Positions 6,826 to 15,390 of a stretch of 17,678 nt of DNA are shown in pieces. The stretch is from contig NW_020169372.1 in NCBI RefSeq assembly GCF_000988165.1, positions 1-17,678 of the forward strand. The letters run 5' to 3'. This DNA is from Vairimorpha ceranae (taxonomy: Eukaryota > Microsporidia > Nosematidae). Position 1 is the stretch's first letter. Each line of letters starts with the position of its first letter. The notes beneath the pieces were generated by a model, which saw nothing but the letters and a program-made list of their open reading frames with translations, was not told the origin of the DNA and searched no databases. The position numbers and the translations under genes were made by a program.

Positions 6826-9375
6826 ATGCAAAACAGGATAAATGCACAAAAAAAGATAAATGTAGAAATCCGCATAAAACCAAGTATAGAGTCATCACTA
6901 GATACCACAAATACTTCTCTACAAGTAGGTACTAAAAAGTACCATTTTAATAAAGTGCATATTACTACCACACAAAAACAATTATTTGATTATAGTGTTA
7001 TGCCTTTAATAAGTCAATTTCTAGATGGTTACAATTGTACTGTACTAGCATATGGACAGACAGGTTCTGGTAAAACTTACACTATGGGAATAAGTCATGA
7101 TGATACATCTGGTATAGTCCCACAAACTCTAGGATATCTTTTTAGTAAGGATTGTACACTGACTTGTACTTTTATAGAAGTTTACAATGAAGAAGTAATA
7201 GATCTTCTTACTGAGCACAAAGTGCCATTAAATTTAAGAGACAATAAAGGGGATGTTATTGTAGCAGGTGTACGAGAAATATCCCTAAATAATATTAATG
7301 AATCATTAGAAATATTAAAAAAAGGATGTTTAGAAAGAACTACAAAAAGTACAAAAATGAATTCTCAGTCTTCTAGATCGCACGCCATTTTTACAATATT
7401 TTTTACAAAAAATAATATAACTTCTAAATTTTCATTTGTAGATCTCGCAGGATCAGAAAGATTAAAACGAACATTGTGTACAGGAGACAGGGCTAGAGAA
7501 TCAATATCCATTAATGGAGGACTACTTGCATTGGGGAATGTTATATCGGCCTTGTATCTAAAAAAGCCACATATACCATTTAGGGATAGTAAACTTACGA
7601 GGATTTTACAGTCCTGCCTTAATGGGCATGTTTTAATGATAGCATGTGTCAGTTCTTTACACACAGATATTAATGAAACGAATAATACATTAAAATATGC
7701 TAATAGAACAGCCTCTATATCAATGACAGTCAAAAGAAATGTAGAAATAGATGTATCAAAATATGAATTAATTAAATTAAAAAAACAGATTATAACACTT
7801 ACAAATGAAAATCAGATTTTAAAAGAGCGAATTAAAAAAGTCAATTATGCGAATGTTGAAGAGCTTATTAAAGAAAATCGACGACTTAAAAATATGATTG
7901 ATAATGAAATTAGTAATCGAGAAAATAGTAATAAGAGTGAAGATTTAGCACAAGTGATAGTTAAACATCCATTTGTACAAAATTTAATGAATGAAAATGA
8001 ACAACTTAGATGTAAATTGTTAGAGCAAGAAAATTGTAAATTAAAATTTAATGATGTATTTAAAGAAAATAATGTACAAGATAATTTAGAAAAGGTACAA
8101 AATGTAAATGAAAGTAATAGTTTAGTCAGTAATTTACAAGATAATTATGTAGAAGATAATTGTATTGTCAATAAAACATTAAGAAACAATATTCAACACG
8201 ATATTTTAAATAAAAGTAAAAATGATACAATAAATAAAAAAGATGATATAATAAATAAAAGTAAAAATGATACAATAAATAGCGAAAAAGATGATATAAT
8301 AAATAAAAGTAAAAATGATCAAATAAATAAAAAAAATGATATATTAAAATCAAAAAATAGTGAAAAAGATGACATATTAAATAAAAGTCCTAAATCTAAT
8401 ATGATATCATGGTGTGATAATAAAAACATTAACAATGTCTCTAAGATACCTAAACGTGTTACATTCGATATAAGTCCTCCTAAGAAGAAAAGTTCTTTAT
8501 GGACACCAAGAAAAGAGAGAGTGCTAATGGATACATCTGTCATAGACAAGTTTACAGGGTACATAGCCCACAATATGGTAATATATCAAAATAAGCTTGT
8601 TTTTTCATCATTCGACAATAAGCTAAGAATAAAAGATCCAAATGGGGATGTTTATGACTTATTTACAGATACAGGAATTAAATGTATTTACAGTGATGAT
8701 CTTATTTATTATTCCACCAGAATGATTTTAAAACAAGGAGATCCTCGATCTAAAACTGTCATGCCTGTGTATGCCTATAAAAATGAAATAAGTTGTATTT
8801 TTAAGAATGAATATATTATTTTTACAGGACATGAAGATGGCACCCTTAGTTGTGTAGATTTAAGAAATATAAGTTTACAAAGTGATAAAATTCATTCTAG
8901 TACCATTTTTACAATGGAACTTCTTAATAATGTTTTGTATACTGGCAGTAGAGATCACACTATAAAAGGAAATGTATTTAACATAAATCAATCAGTAAAT
9001 AATAATTTTATAAATAGAAAGACTTTATATCCACCACATTATGATGCAGTACATTCTCTTTTAAATTATAAAGGAGATCTAATAAGCCTTAGTAGAGACT
9101 GCTCTCTAAAAAGATGGAGAGATGGATTAATAATTAAAACAGTGCCTAATGCACACTCTTCGTGGATAAAATGTGGTACGTCATTACAGGATTGTTTTGT
9201 TACTGGATCCAAAAATGGTACCTTAAGATTTTGGGATTATTGTGAAGATAGTGTGTTTTGTGTAGGAAGTTATAAAACAGGGCAAATTAACTGTATGGTG
9301 AAATGGAATGAAGGAGTTTTTGTAGGATCACAGAATAAAGAAATAGTATATCTTATAAGTAAATATAAAACTTAA
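6826..9375 (+). CDS. KIF21-type (kinesin-4 family) kinesin with C-terminal WD40 propeller, 849 aa
   Basis: This is a plus-end-type microtubule motor. Metazoan KIF21 proteins slow microtubule growth at plus ends. The motor domain spans about residues 8-305: P-loop GQTGSGKT 77-84, switch I NSQSSRSH 179-186, switch II DLAGSE 206-211. Its GGLLALGNVISAL stretch (221-233) and TLKYANRT (288-295) are typical of the kinesin-4 group. A short coiled coil follows (about 311-410), then an Asn/Lys/Asp-rich tract with tandem repeats (459-525). Next is a basic segment with SPPKKK and TPRKER (550-565), a possible nuclear-localisation or phosphorylation site. The C-terminal ~280 residues form a WD40 propeller. 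It includes PPHYD at 736-740 and PNAH at 774-777, both landmarks of the KIF21 WD40 domain, and FWD at 802-804. The stalk is far shorter than in animal KIF21 (about 1,600 aa). Specific WD blades are degenerate. Confidence 0.95.
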   Translation: MQNRINAQKKINVEIRIKPSIESSLDTTNTSLQVGTKKYHFNKVHITTTQKQLFDYSVMPLISQFLDGYNCTVLAYGQTGSGKTYTMGISHDDTSGIVPQTLGYLFSKDCTLTCTFIEVYNEEVIDLLTEHKVPLNLRDNKGDVIVAGVREISLNNINESLEILKKGCLERTTKSTKMNSQSSRSHAIFTIFFTKNNITSKFSFVDLAGSERLKRTLCTGDRARESISINGGLLALGNVISALYLKKPHIPFRDSKLTRILQSCLNGHVLMIACVSSLHTDINETNNTLKYANRTASISMTVKRNVEIDVSKYELIKLKKQIITLTNENQILKERIKKVNYANVEELIKENRRLKNMIDNEISNRENSNKSEDLAQVIVKHPFVQNLMNENEQLRCKLLEQENCKLKFNDVFKENNVQDNLEKVQNVNESNSLVSNLQDNYVEDNCIVNKTLRNNIQHDILNKSKNDTINKKDDIINKSKNDTINSEKDDIINKSKNDQINKKNDILKSKNSEKDDILNKSPKSNMISWCDNKNINNVSKIPKRVTFDISPPKKKSSLWTPRKERVLMDTSVIDKFTGYIAHNMVIYQNKLVFSSFDNKLRIKDPNGDVYDLFTDTGIKCIYSDDLIYYSTRMILKQGDPRSKTVMPVYAYKNEISCIFKNEYIIFTGHEDGTLSCVDLRNISLQSDKIHSSTIFTMELLNNVLYTGSRDHTIKGNVFNINQSVNNNFINRKTLYPPHYDAVHSLLNYKGDLISLSRDCSLKRWRDGLIIKTVPNAHSSWIKCGTSLQDCFVTGSKNGTLRFWDYCEDSVFCVGSYKTGQINCMVKWNEGVFVGSQNKEIVYLISKYKT
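8200..8400 (+). repeat. In-frame tandem repeats in the kinesin linker
   Basis: Five imperfect units of 42, 48, 45, 33 and 33 nt encode variants of DDIINKSKND-TINxxK. Units 2 and 3 (8242-8289 and 8290-8334) are nearly identical, and the last two have lost codons. All unit lengths are multiples of three, so the frame is kept. The tract joins the coiled coil to the WD40 domain and is probably disordered, with copy number free to vary. Confidence 0.8.
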
Positions 9376-9460
9376 CTACTAGATACATTTTGATATAGAA
9401 CTTATAAATTATTTTTTATAATTAACTAAAGCTATGCTTGAGAATTAATAGTTTTTGATT
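9376..9460. other. Kinesin 3' flank
   Basis: This is a short A+T-rich stretch between the kinesin stop and the 81-nt tandem repeat. No clear AATAAA is seen next to the stop. Confidence 0.4.
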
Positions 9461-9622
9461 TTTAAAAAACAGATTGTATTTATAAACATACACCCTTTAC
9501 TGGACTGTATTGGCTTACTAAAAATATCCTTAACTTGTATATTTAAAAAATAGATTGTATTAATTAACATACATCCTTTACTGGATTGTATTGGCTTACT
9601 AAAAATATCCTTAACTTGTATA
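9461..9622. repeat. Tandem duplication of an 81-nt unit
   Basis: Copy 1 (9461-9541) and copy 2 (9542-9622) match at 76 of 81 positions by direct alignment. The most conserved part is the last ~45 nt, containing GTATTGGCTTACTAAAAATA and CCTTAACTTG. A further TTTAAAAAA-like start follows at about 9624 and then the match ends. The array lies in the 333-nt gap between the convergent kinesin and membrane-protein genes. It is non-coding in all frames. It could be a slippage product, a shared 3'-end element or a small RNA duplicated in tandem. Confidence 0.85.
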
Positions 9623-9708
9623 TTTTAAAAAAGACGAATATTAAAAAAAACAAATGTGGTTCAATTCTTAAACAATTAGGCCTTTAAATTTGAATATCTT
9701 TTATTAAT

Positions 9709-10362
9709 TTAGTCATAAAATACCATATTTAATACAATTTCAATGTATGATAACATTAATATTCCTCTTTTATGTTTTTTTTCGGTTAATTCACTTTTCA
9801 AATCCTGTTCTAAAATACTGTTAAAACTTGAATTTAAAATACCGATTTTTTTTTGTAATATTTTAACCTTAGGTACATCGCCTGGTTTAAGTATTTTAAA
9901 CTTGCACATCAGTAATTCAACAGCATTCGCAAAAAATTCTTCTTTATGACTATAAGTAAAAATCTCATCTAATAAATAAAGCATTTTATCAATACTTTTA
10001 ATCATAAATTCTTTTTTTTCTTCACGAGAAAAACCTTTATATGATTTGCTTGCATATTCATTAAAACAATCTATAAAATATTTCTCTAATATATTTCTTG
10101 GTATTTTGTAAATACAATAATAAGCTTTAGCCATAAATACGAATTCTTCCTTAGTAAAGTTAATTTTCTCATGTATTTTTTCATATGCTTCAAATGCAAT
10201 ATCAGTATCAAATTTATCTAATACAGTATCTTTTAGAGATATTTTAATTAATGGATTTGAATGAGGCTTAGAGGTACTAGAATATTTAAGAAATACAAAT
10301 ACTAAAATTGTTATTGATACTAAACATATTGATAAAATAATAAATCTCTTTTTTGATAACAT
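9709..10362 (-). CDS. Signal-anchor membrane/secreted protein, 217 aa (paralogue A)
   Basis: The function is unknown. A short basic N terminus (MLSKKR) precedes one hydrophobic segment at about 7-27, suggesting a type II membrane anchor or an uncleaved signal. The remainder is a helical, charged domain that would face the lumen or exterior. Its closest relative in the window is the gene at 14682-15350. The shared features are the N-terminal anchor; an identical ISLKDTVLDKFDTDIAF (41-57 here); F-V-F-x-AK-x-x-YC followed by IPR-x-x-LEKY in the middle; and DLKS-x-L-x-EKK plus MLS near the C terminus. The start is supported by TTTTTACCC 4 nt upstream and a TATTTAAA-type box 28-35 nt upstream. It is probably a lineage-specific multigene-family member involved at the parasite surface or in the host cell. 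That role is inferred only from topology and duplication. Confidence 0.88.
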   Translation of the reverse strand: MLSKKRFIILSICLVSITILVFVFLKYSSTSKPHSNPLIKISLKDTVLDKFDTDIAFEAYEKIHEKINFTKEEFVFMAKAYYCIYKIPRNILEKYFIDCFNEYASKSYKGFSREEKKEFMIKSIDKMLYLLDEIFTYSHKEEFFANAVELLMCKFKILKPGDVPKVKILQKKIGILNSSFNSILEQDLKSELTEKKHKRGILMLSYIEIVLNMVFYD

Positions 10363-10366
10363 ATGT

Positions 10367-10402
10367 GGGTAAAAAGTATACTTTTAGCTTATTTAAAAAA
10401 GG
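10367..10402 (-). promoter_or_regulatory. Promoter of paralogue A: CCC element plus 18-nt shared TATA-like block
   Basis: On the coding strand, TTTTTACCC (10375-10367) lies 4 nt before the ATG. The 18-nt sequence CCTTTTTTAAATAAGCTA covers 10402-10385. The same 18 nt occurs at exactly the same distance (23 to 40 nt) upstream of paralogue B, while the bases between it and the CCC element differ. That makes this block a good candidate core-promoter element. Confidence 0.65.
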
Positions 10403-13400
10403 GGGATAAATAAAAATTATTTATGTTTTCTGTTCTTGTTGTTTAGAAAGTAAAGTTTTTCTTAAAGATAAAATTTGTTATTTATTTTTAAAATCTTGTA
10501 AATAATTTTAAATAAAAATAATTAATAAGCTATACTCGAAATTATATTTGCATTTAAACTTATAAGTGCTGTGCTTTTGCAGAAATTTCTTAGTTTTAAA
10601 ATAAAATTCATTAATACTTTTAATCGGGAAATGGTACATTGCTAGCCCGTTTGGGCCTGGAAGACTTAGAAGAGGTACTTATAAATGACATTCTTATTTA
10701 TTTAGGATTTCTTTTTATAGTTTTACATGAAACATGTAAACAAACAAACAACAAGCTTAAGACATCGCGGTTTCATTCGTACCTGAAATTACTAGGTGTT
10801 TAACACCCAATACTTTTATTAATATTATTTGTAATACCTGAGTGGATGTCTTAATCCCCTGTTCGTTACGTTAAAATTTCGACTTACGTTTTTTAATAAA
10901 ATCCAGCCCTTCTCGTTTTTATGTTACCTTTATTTTATTTCTTTTTTTAACTTTATTTTTTGTCATAGAAGACAAGGCTATGACATTAAAATTTTTAAAA
11001 TAAATTTGTTATCAGTTACTGTAAATAATTAATATTACCTTTAAATTAAACGTTATGATACAAATCAATCTCAGAAACACACAAGGGTTCTAAAGTAAAA
11101 ATAAAACTAAAGAAAGTTGGATGTAAATTAATATGTTAAGTAAAAAGCTCAAATTACTATTTTTATAATAAAAAGGTAATAGTAAAATACCCATCTATGT
11201 TTTAATATCAGTATTTCAATTATGAAGAATAAAATATAGAATATTGAGCTATAAAAAATATGGAGAAATATCCAATTTGTGAGATTTTTAAAAACTCAGA
11301 AATAATTTTTTTTATCTTGCCGCGCCCTTGTGGATACAATCCGCATTTGTACAATCTTTTAAAATATTTTACTTTTTATTCTACTATAGTTGTATGTGGT
11401 ATCACATTAACCAGGAATTAAAGAATTGTTTTATTTATTGGTGGAATGTTTCGATTACTTTATTTTTTCGAGGATTTACGTTGTAATCCTCAAAGATAAT
11501 TAGACTTAAATAAGGAGTAAAACTATATAAAAAAATTTTATATATTAAACATGTTCTGTGTTACTTATTTTTCATAAATAAAACAAACACGGTAAACATC
11601 ACCTTCTCTAAAAATATCTTGTGATCAAGAGTTAAGAATAAATACTAATCCATAAAATCATGCCAATAAAATTTCTTCTTTTACTTTTTATTATCAAAAA
11701 AAATTTTTCTTTAAATTTTTATTTATACAGTTTATTTTTAATCTAAGATTGCTGAAGTATATAAGCTTTAGAATAAAAAATTTTTTCTTTGTCATAAATT
11801 TAAACATTTTTACGGCCAAAGATGAATACCACTTTGATTTAATAAATCACAAACACATAAATAGCAGCTTGTAACGAGCATAAAATAAAGAAGCACCACA
11901 GTAAACAACCAGAGTTCAATATTCTACTAGAATATCAAAAGACATTAGACAGCCAGCAAATCTTACTGCCAGGCATGCATTTAATTCTCCTGATAAAATA
12001 GTAATTTTTAAAACTTTAACATACTGAACAATTTCACAATTGTGCTGGAAGATAGAAAACTGTATTTAATAACTATGAACAGTTTTTTCTTTTTCAAACA
12101 GGAATATAAAGCAAATACGTTTTTGTTTTATATTGTTTTAAAAAAATATACAGCATTGTATGAAACATTATTAAAATTTTTTAATGATGAAAGAATAAAA
12201 AGCTACAAATTAAAAAATTTCTCTTGGTTTTAAAAGTTCTAGTTTTAAAGCTATTGAAGTGTTATGTTTAAATTTTTAATTATTAGCTGTTGTTTTCACC
12301 TAGGTCAAAAAATTTGGCAAAGAATTGGATATATAAGTTTAATAAATTATTGTAAAATTTCATATTGGTTATAAAAATAATGCTCACCTTATTTTTTATA
12401 AAGATGTAATAATAATAGCAAATAAAGTTTAAATCCATCTACATAAGTTGAACATTTAATACGCAATTCCTCTATTTTTCTGATTTGCAAGGCAATTTTT
12501 ATAACAAAAATACCGGTTTTTAATGTGTATATAAAAAAATTGTTAAATTACCAAAAATAACCAATTTACTAGAAGCATATTACAGATACCTAAGTTCACT
12601 AGTGAAGAGAAAACATACTCAGCTTATTAAAATTGTTAATAAACCAAGAAAATAAGTCTTTGTGTCGGAAATCTCCAAGCTGGTTAATTGTATTAATTAA
12701 GAAAATACTATAAAATACGCAAGAAAGTTTAAGAATAAAATTCTTATGAGTATGTTATTATCTAATTGCTAAAAATTTTTAGTGAATATTTAAATTAATT
12801 TTTTATAATAAAGATAAAAAATTCTGATTAAAAATAAGTCTAACGGTAAGTGCATTATTTTAAAAATTTTTAAACTTCTAAATAATTATAATTTAATTTA
12901 TTTGATTTCACTAATATTTTGAAATCATTTACTAAAAGAAAAACTTTGCTTATATTAATTGGTTGTTTAGGTATTTAAACTCTAAGAAAGACGTTGTTCA
13001 CCATTTTTTTTAGAGGATTTTTTTAATATAAATAAAAATTGTAAGAGAGCACTTTTCAATAAAAATTCTTTATAGTCATTTACGTGACATGCAAGCTATG
13101 CATCTGCTACCAGAATGTAATTAAGTAAAAAACTTTTTCGATTAAAAAAAAACTTGGCACTTTTAATTCACCTCTAAATATCAGTATTAAAAAATCAAAT
13201 GCTTTTCAACACCTATTTATACTGATTTAAGTTTGTTCTTATAGCAAAAGTTTAGCGCAAGGTTAACTTTTGCCTTTCCTTAGCTCAATGTACATTTCTA
13301 GTTGTTTCTCTGACACAAATTTTCTTAATTTTAATTCATATTAAATTGCTAAATTAAACTTTATTATTACCAATTTATAAAGGCTCAAAATACATATTAT

Positions 13401-14681
13401 TGGTCTAGAAACTGTATTTGAGTTTTTAAGATGTAGATAGATACTTAATTTGGTACTAATCGTTCCATCTGTGCATAATTCGGCTGTAAATTTTAAAAAT
13501 ATGAGTATAATGCTGTAGTTTTTTATTAAGCAGCTAAAATACTTACAAACACTGCTAATTATATTTATACAAATAATATATAAGATTTTCAAATGAATCT
13601 TAGTCAGCAATTTATAACAATTTCTGATTCGTATCCGCTATGTATTCATTCACCAATTGTTTATCAAAAAAAGTTGTCTTTTTCGCCGCCATTCCACAAC
13701 GTGTTCCAAAATTGACAAATTTAGTTTATAAGACGACTTCTGATTCTATCTTATTTTCGTTTCCAATTTTTTGTTCTAAGATTTTCTTAAATAGAGTTCA
13801 AATTTCTATTAATGTTTCTAAAATGTAATAATTTCTTATAACATTTCAATTTTTTTGACATATAAAAATCTCCTCACTTAATCTACTTTTAAACATTCGA
13901 TGTCTTTTAAATATATTAAATTTTTTTATTGGAACTCTTTGCTTAGCTATACTATTTGTGTAGATTTTTTATTAAACTAAGTATAATTAAATTTTTTTGT
14001 TTAAATATATTTTATAATTAAAAATAAATATTTCTCATTTATCAAATTTTTTTAATTCTTTGTATTTAAATGTTTAAGCTATGCATTTTAAAAATTTTTG
14101 TGCATGTCAAACATGTTTTAGAGGTATTTTACAACATGTTCTCCTACAGAAATGTATGTGTGTTTAAAAAATTTTAATTTACGCTGTCTCTTAAAATTTT
14201 TGAGTTCATATGCATTCCAAGACATATTTTAATTTCGATAGTCTCTTCTAATTTAAGATAATACCTTTACTTAAAAAGATATCGTTCATTATTTTGGCAT
14301 GTTTTATCTTTAAATATTTCAGTTGAGATTTTATTGTTATATTTATAATTAAAATTTTTTTTCAAAGATCCTTTGTTGAAAATTCTCTTACTCTCTTGAT
14401 TTAATTATTCGTCAATACTTCAGTTATATTTTTTATTAAACCCTTAATTTGCTATTGCACTACATTCTTTTGGCATCCTGTAATTTTTTTTACTTTAATA
14501 GCTTTCCTGAAGCAGAATTCGTTTAATTCAATTGAAATTACAAAGCATTATTTTTTATAAAAAAATTTATATAGAAAAAAAGGGTTTTAAAAACTATGCA
14601 TATTCAATTTTAAGTGAAGGGTAAATTAAGCAAGCTAGCACCAAAATCAGGCACTAAAGCCTTTCAATTTTAAGAAAAATT
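10403..14681. other. 4.3-kb gene desert between the two paralogues
   Basis: No convincing gene is seen. The part at 10620-10990 is less A+T-rich and carries several hairpins: TTTACATG/CATGTAAA (10722-10740), TTAAGACATC/GATGTCTTAA (10757-10854) enclosing GGTGTT/AACACC, and TGTCATAG/CTATGACA (10961-10985). Others are GAGGATT/AATCCTC (11470-11491) and GCAAAAGTT/AACTTTTGC (13244-13273). Short open frames at 12042-12233 (+), 13341-13610 (-) and 13640-13828 (+) have no start element and low-complexity hydrophobic or Lys/Asn-rich content. The minus strand at about 13620-13970 reads as a stop-interrupted, coding-like stretch that might be a decayed gene. Confidence 0.5.
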
Positions 14682-15350
14682 TTATTCAACGTCTGAAATT
14701 ATTGTCCTAATTAAATATTTATCTAAGCATGATAACATTGGTAAATTCTTTTCTGATTTCTTTTCGATCAATTTACTTTTTAAATCATCTTCTAAAAGGG
14801 TGTTCAAACTTGTATCTAGATGACCGATAAATTTTTGAACAATTCTAACAAGCTCGACGTTTAAATTTTTAGGCAAGTACGTTGAAATCATAATGTATAC
14901 AACAGAATCAAAAAATGTTTCATCTGTGTAATGGGTGGAAAAAACAGACCTTAAAGCATCTTGAACATGGTAAACGTACTCATTTACGTCTTTTTTTAAT
15001 TCTTCGGGAGAAATTTTCTTTGCTTTTGACTTGAAACGCTCAGTAAAAACATCAAAATAATACTTTTCTAGTACATCTCTTGGTATTCTAGAGACACAAT
15101 ACATAACTTTAGCTATAAACACGAAATCTTCTTTTTCATTTAAGGGTGTAAAAAATCTTTCTGAGTATACTTTAAACGCAATATCAGTATCAAATTTATC
15201 TAATACAGTATCTTTCAAAGATATTTTTTTAAACGTATTAAAGTACGGTCCAAAAATATTAGTGTATCTAAGAAGTATAAATATTAAAACTATTGTTGAT
15301 AGTAAACCTATTGATAAAATATACCAACTCTTTTTTGATGAAATATACAT
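14682..15350 (-). CDS. Signal-anchor membrane/secreted protein, 222 aa (paralogue B)
   Basis: This is a paralogue of the 217-aa protein encoded at 9709-10362, with the same strand and similar length. The N terminus (MYISSKKSW) is followed by a single hydrophobic segment at about 10-28, then ISLKDTVLDKFDTDIAF at 43-59, identical to paralogue A. The body matches loosely: F-V-F-IAK-x-x-YC, IPRDVLEKYY, a helical middle, then N-T-LLE-DDLKSKL-x-EKK and MLS near the end. Outside the identical block the two proteins have clearly diverged, and B carries a slightly longer C terminus (ISDVE). The start is set by TTTACCC 4 nt upstream. The ATG at 15350 fits better than later Met codons because it keeps the basic, anchor-type N terminus. 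Function unknown. Confidence 0.88.
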   Translation of the reverse strand: MYISSKKSWYILSIGLLSTIVLIFILLRYTNIFGPYFNTFKKISLKDTVLDKFDTDIAFKVYSERFFTPLNEKEDFVFIAKVMYCVSRIPRDVLEKYYFDVFTERFKSKAKKISPEELKKDVNEYVYHVQDALRSVFSTHYTDETFFDSVVYIMISTYLPKNLNVELVRIVQKFIGHLDTSLNTLLEDDLKSKLIEKKSEKNLPMLSCLDKYLIRTIISDVE

Positions 15351-15354
15351 ATAT

Positions 15355-15390
15355 GGGTAAATAGGATAGTTATAGCTTATTTAAAAAAGG
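15355..15390 (-). promoter_or_regulatory. Promoter of paralogue B: CCC element plus 18-nt shared TATA-like block
   Basis: On the coding strand, ATTTACCC lies at 15362-15355, 4 nt before the ATG. The 18-nt CCTTTTTTAAATAAGCTA lies at 15390-15373, identical in sequence and distance to that of paralogue A. Confidence 0.65.

Noticed and set aside
6789..6971. Minus-strand frame over the kinesin start
   Set aside because: It overlaps the confident kinesin motor region in antisense and shows no motif.
7365..7733. 122-codon minus-strand frame inside the kinesin gene
   Set aside because: It is the antisense shadow of the conserved motor domain.
8168..8573. Two minus-strand frames, one Tyr/Phe/Leu-rich and repetitive
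   Set aside because: They are antisense of the kinesin Asn/Lys/Asp repeat tract; the apparent repeat simply mirrors it.
9743..9949. 68-codon plus-strand frame
   Set aside because: It is antisense to the paralogue A gene, which has promoter and family support.
11199..11221. TACCCATCTATG, a CCC element before an ATG
   Set aside because: The frame stops after two codons.
12042..12233. 63-codon plus-strand frame
   Set aside because: It begins with GTG, has no CCC element and consists of Phe/Lys/Tyr-rich low-complexity sequence.
12524..12655. Protein-like short frame (KLPKITNLLEAYYRYLSSL)
   Set aside because: Only about 43 codons, with a stop directly upstream and no ATG. Such runs occur by chance.
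13341..13610. 89-codon Ile-rich minus-strand frame
   Set aside because: No ATG with a start element, no family resemblance; the length is expected by chance. A short GTISTK match to the 3821-4000 patch is too weak to use.
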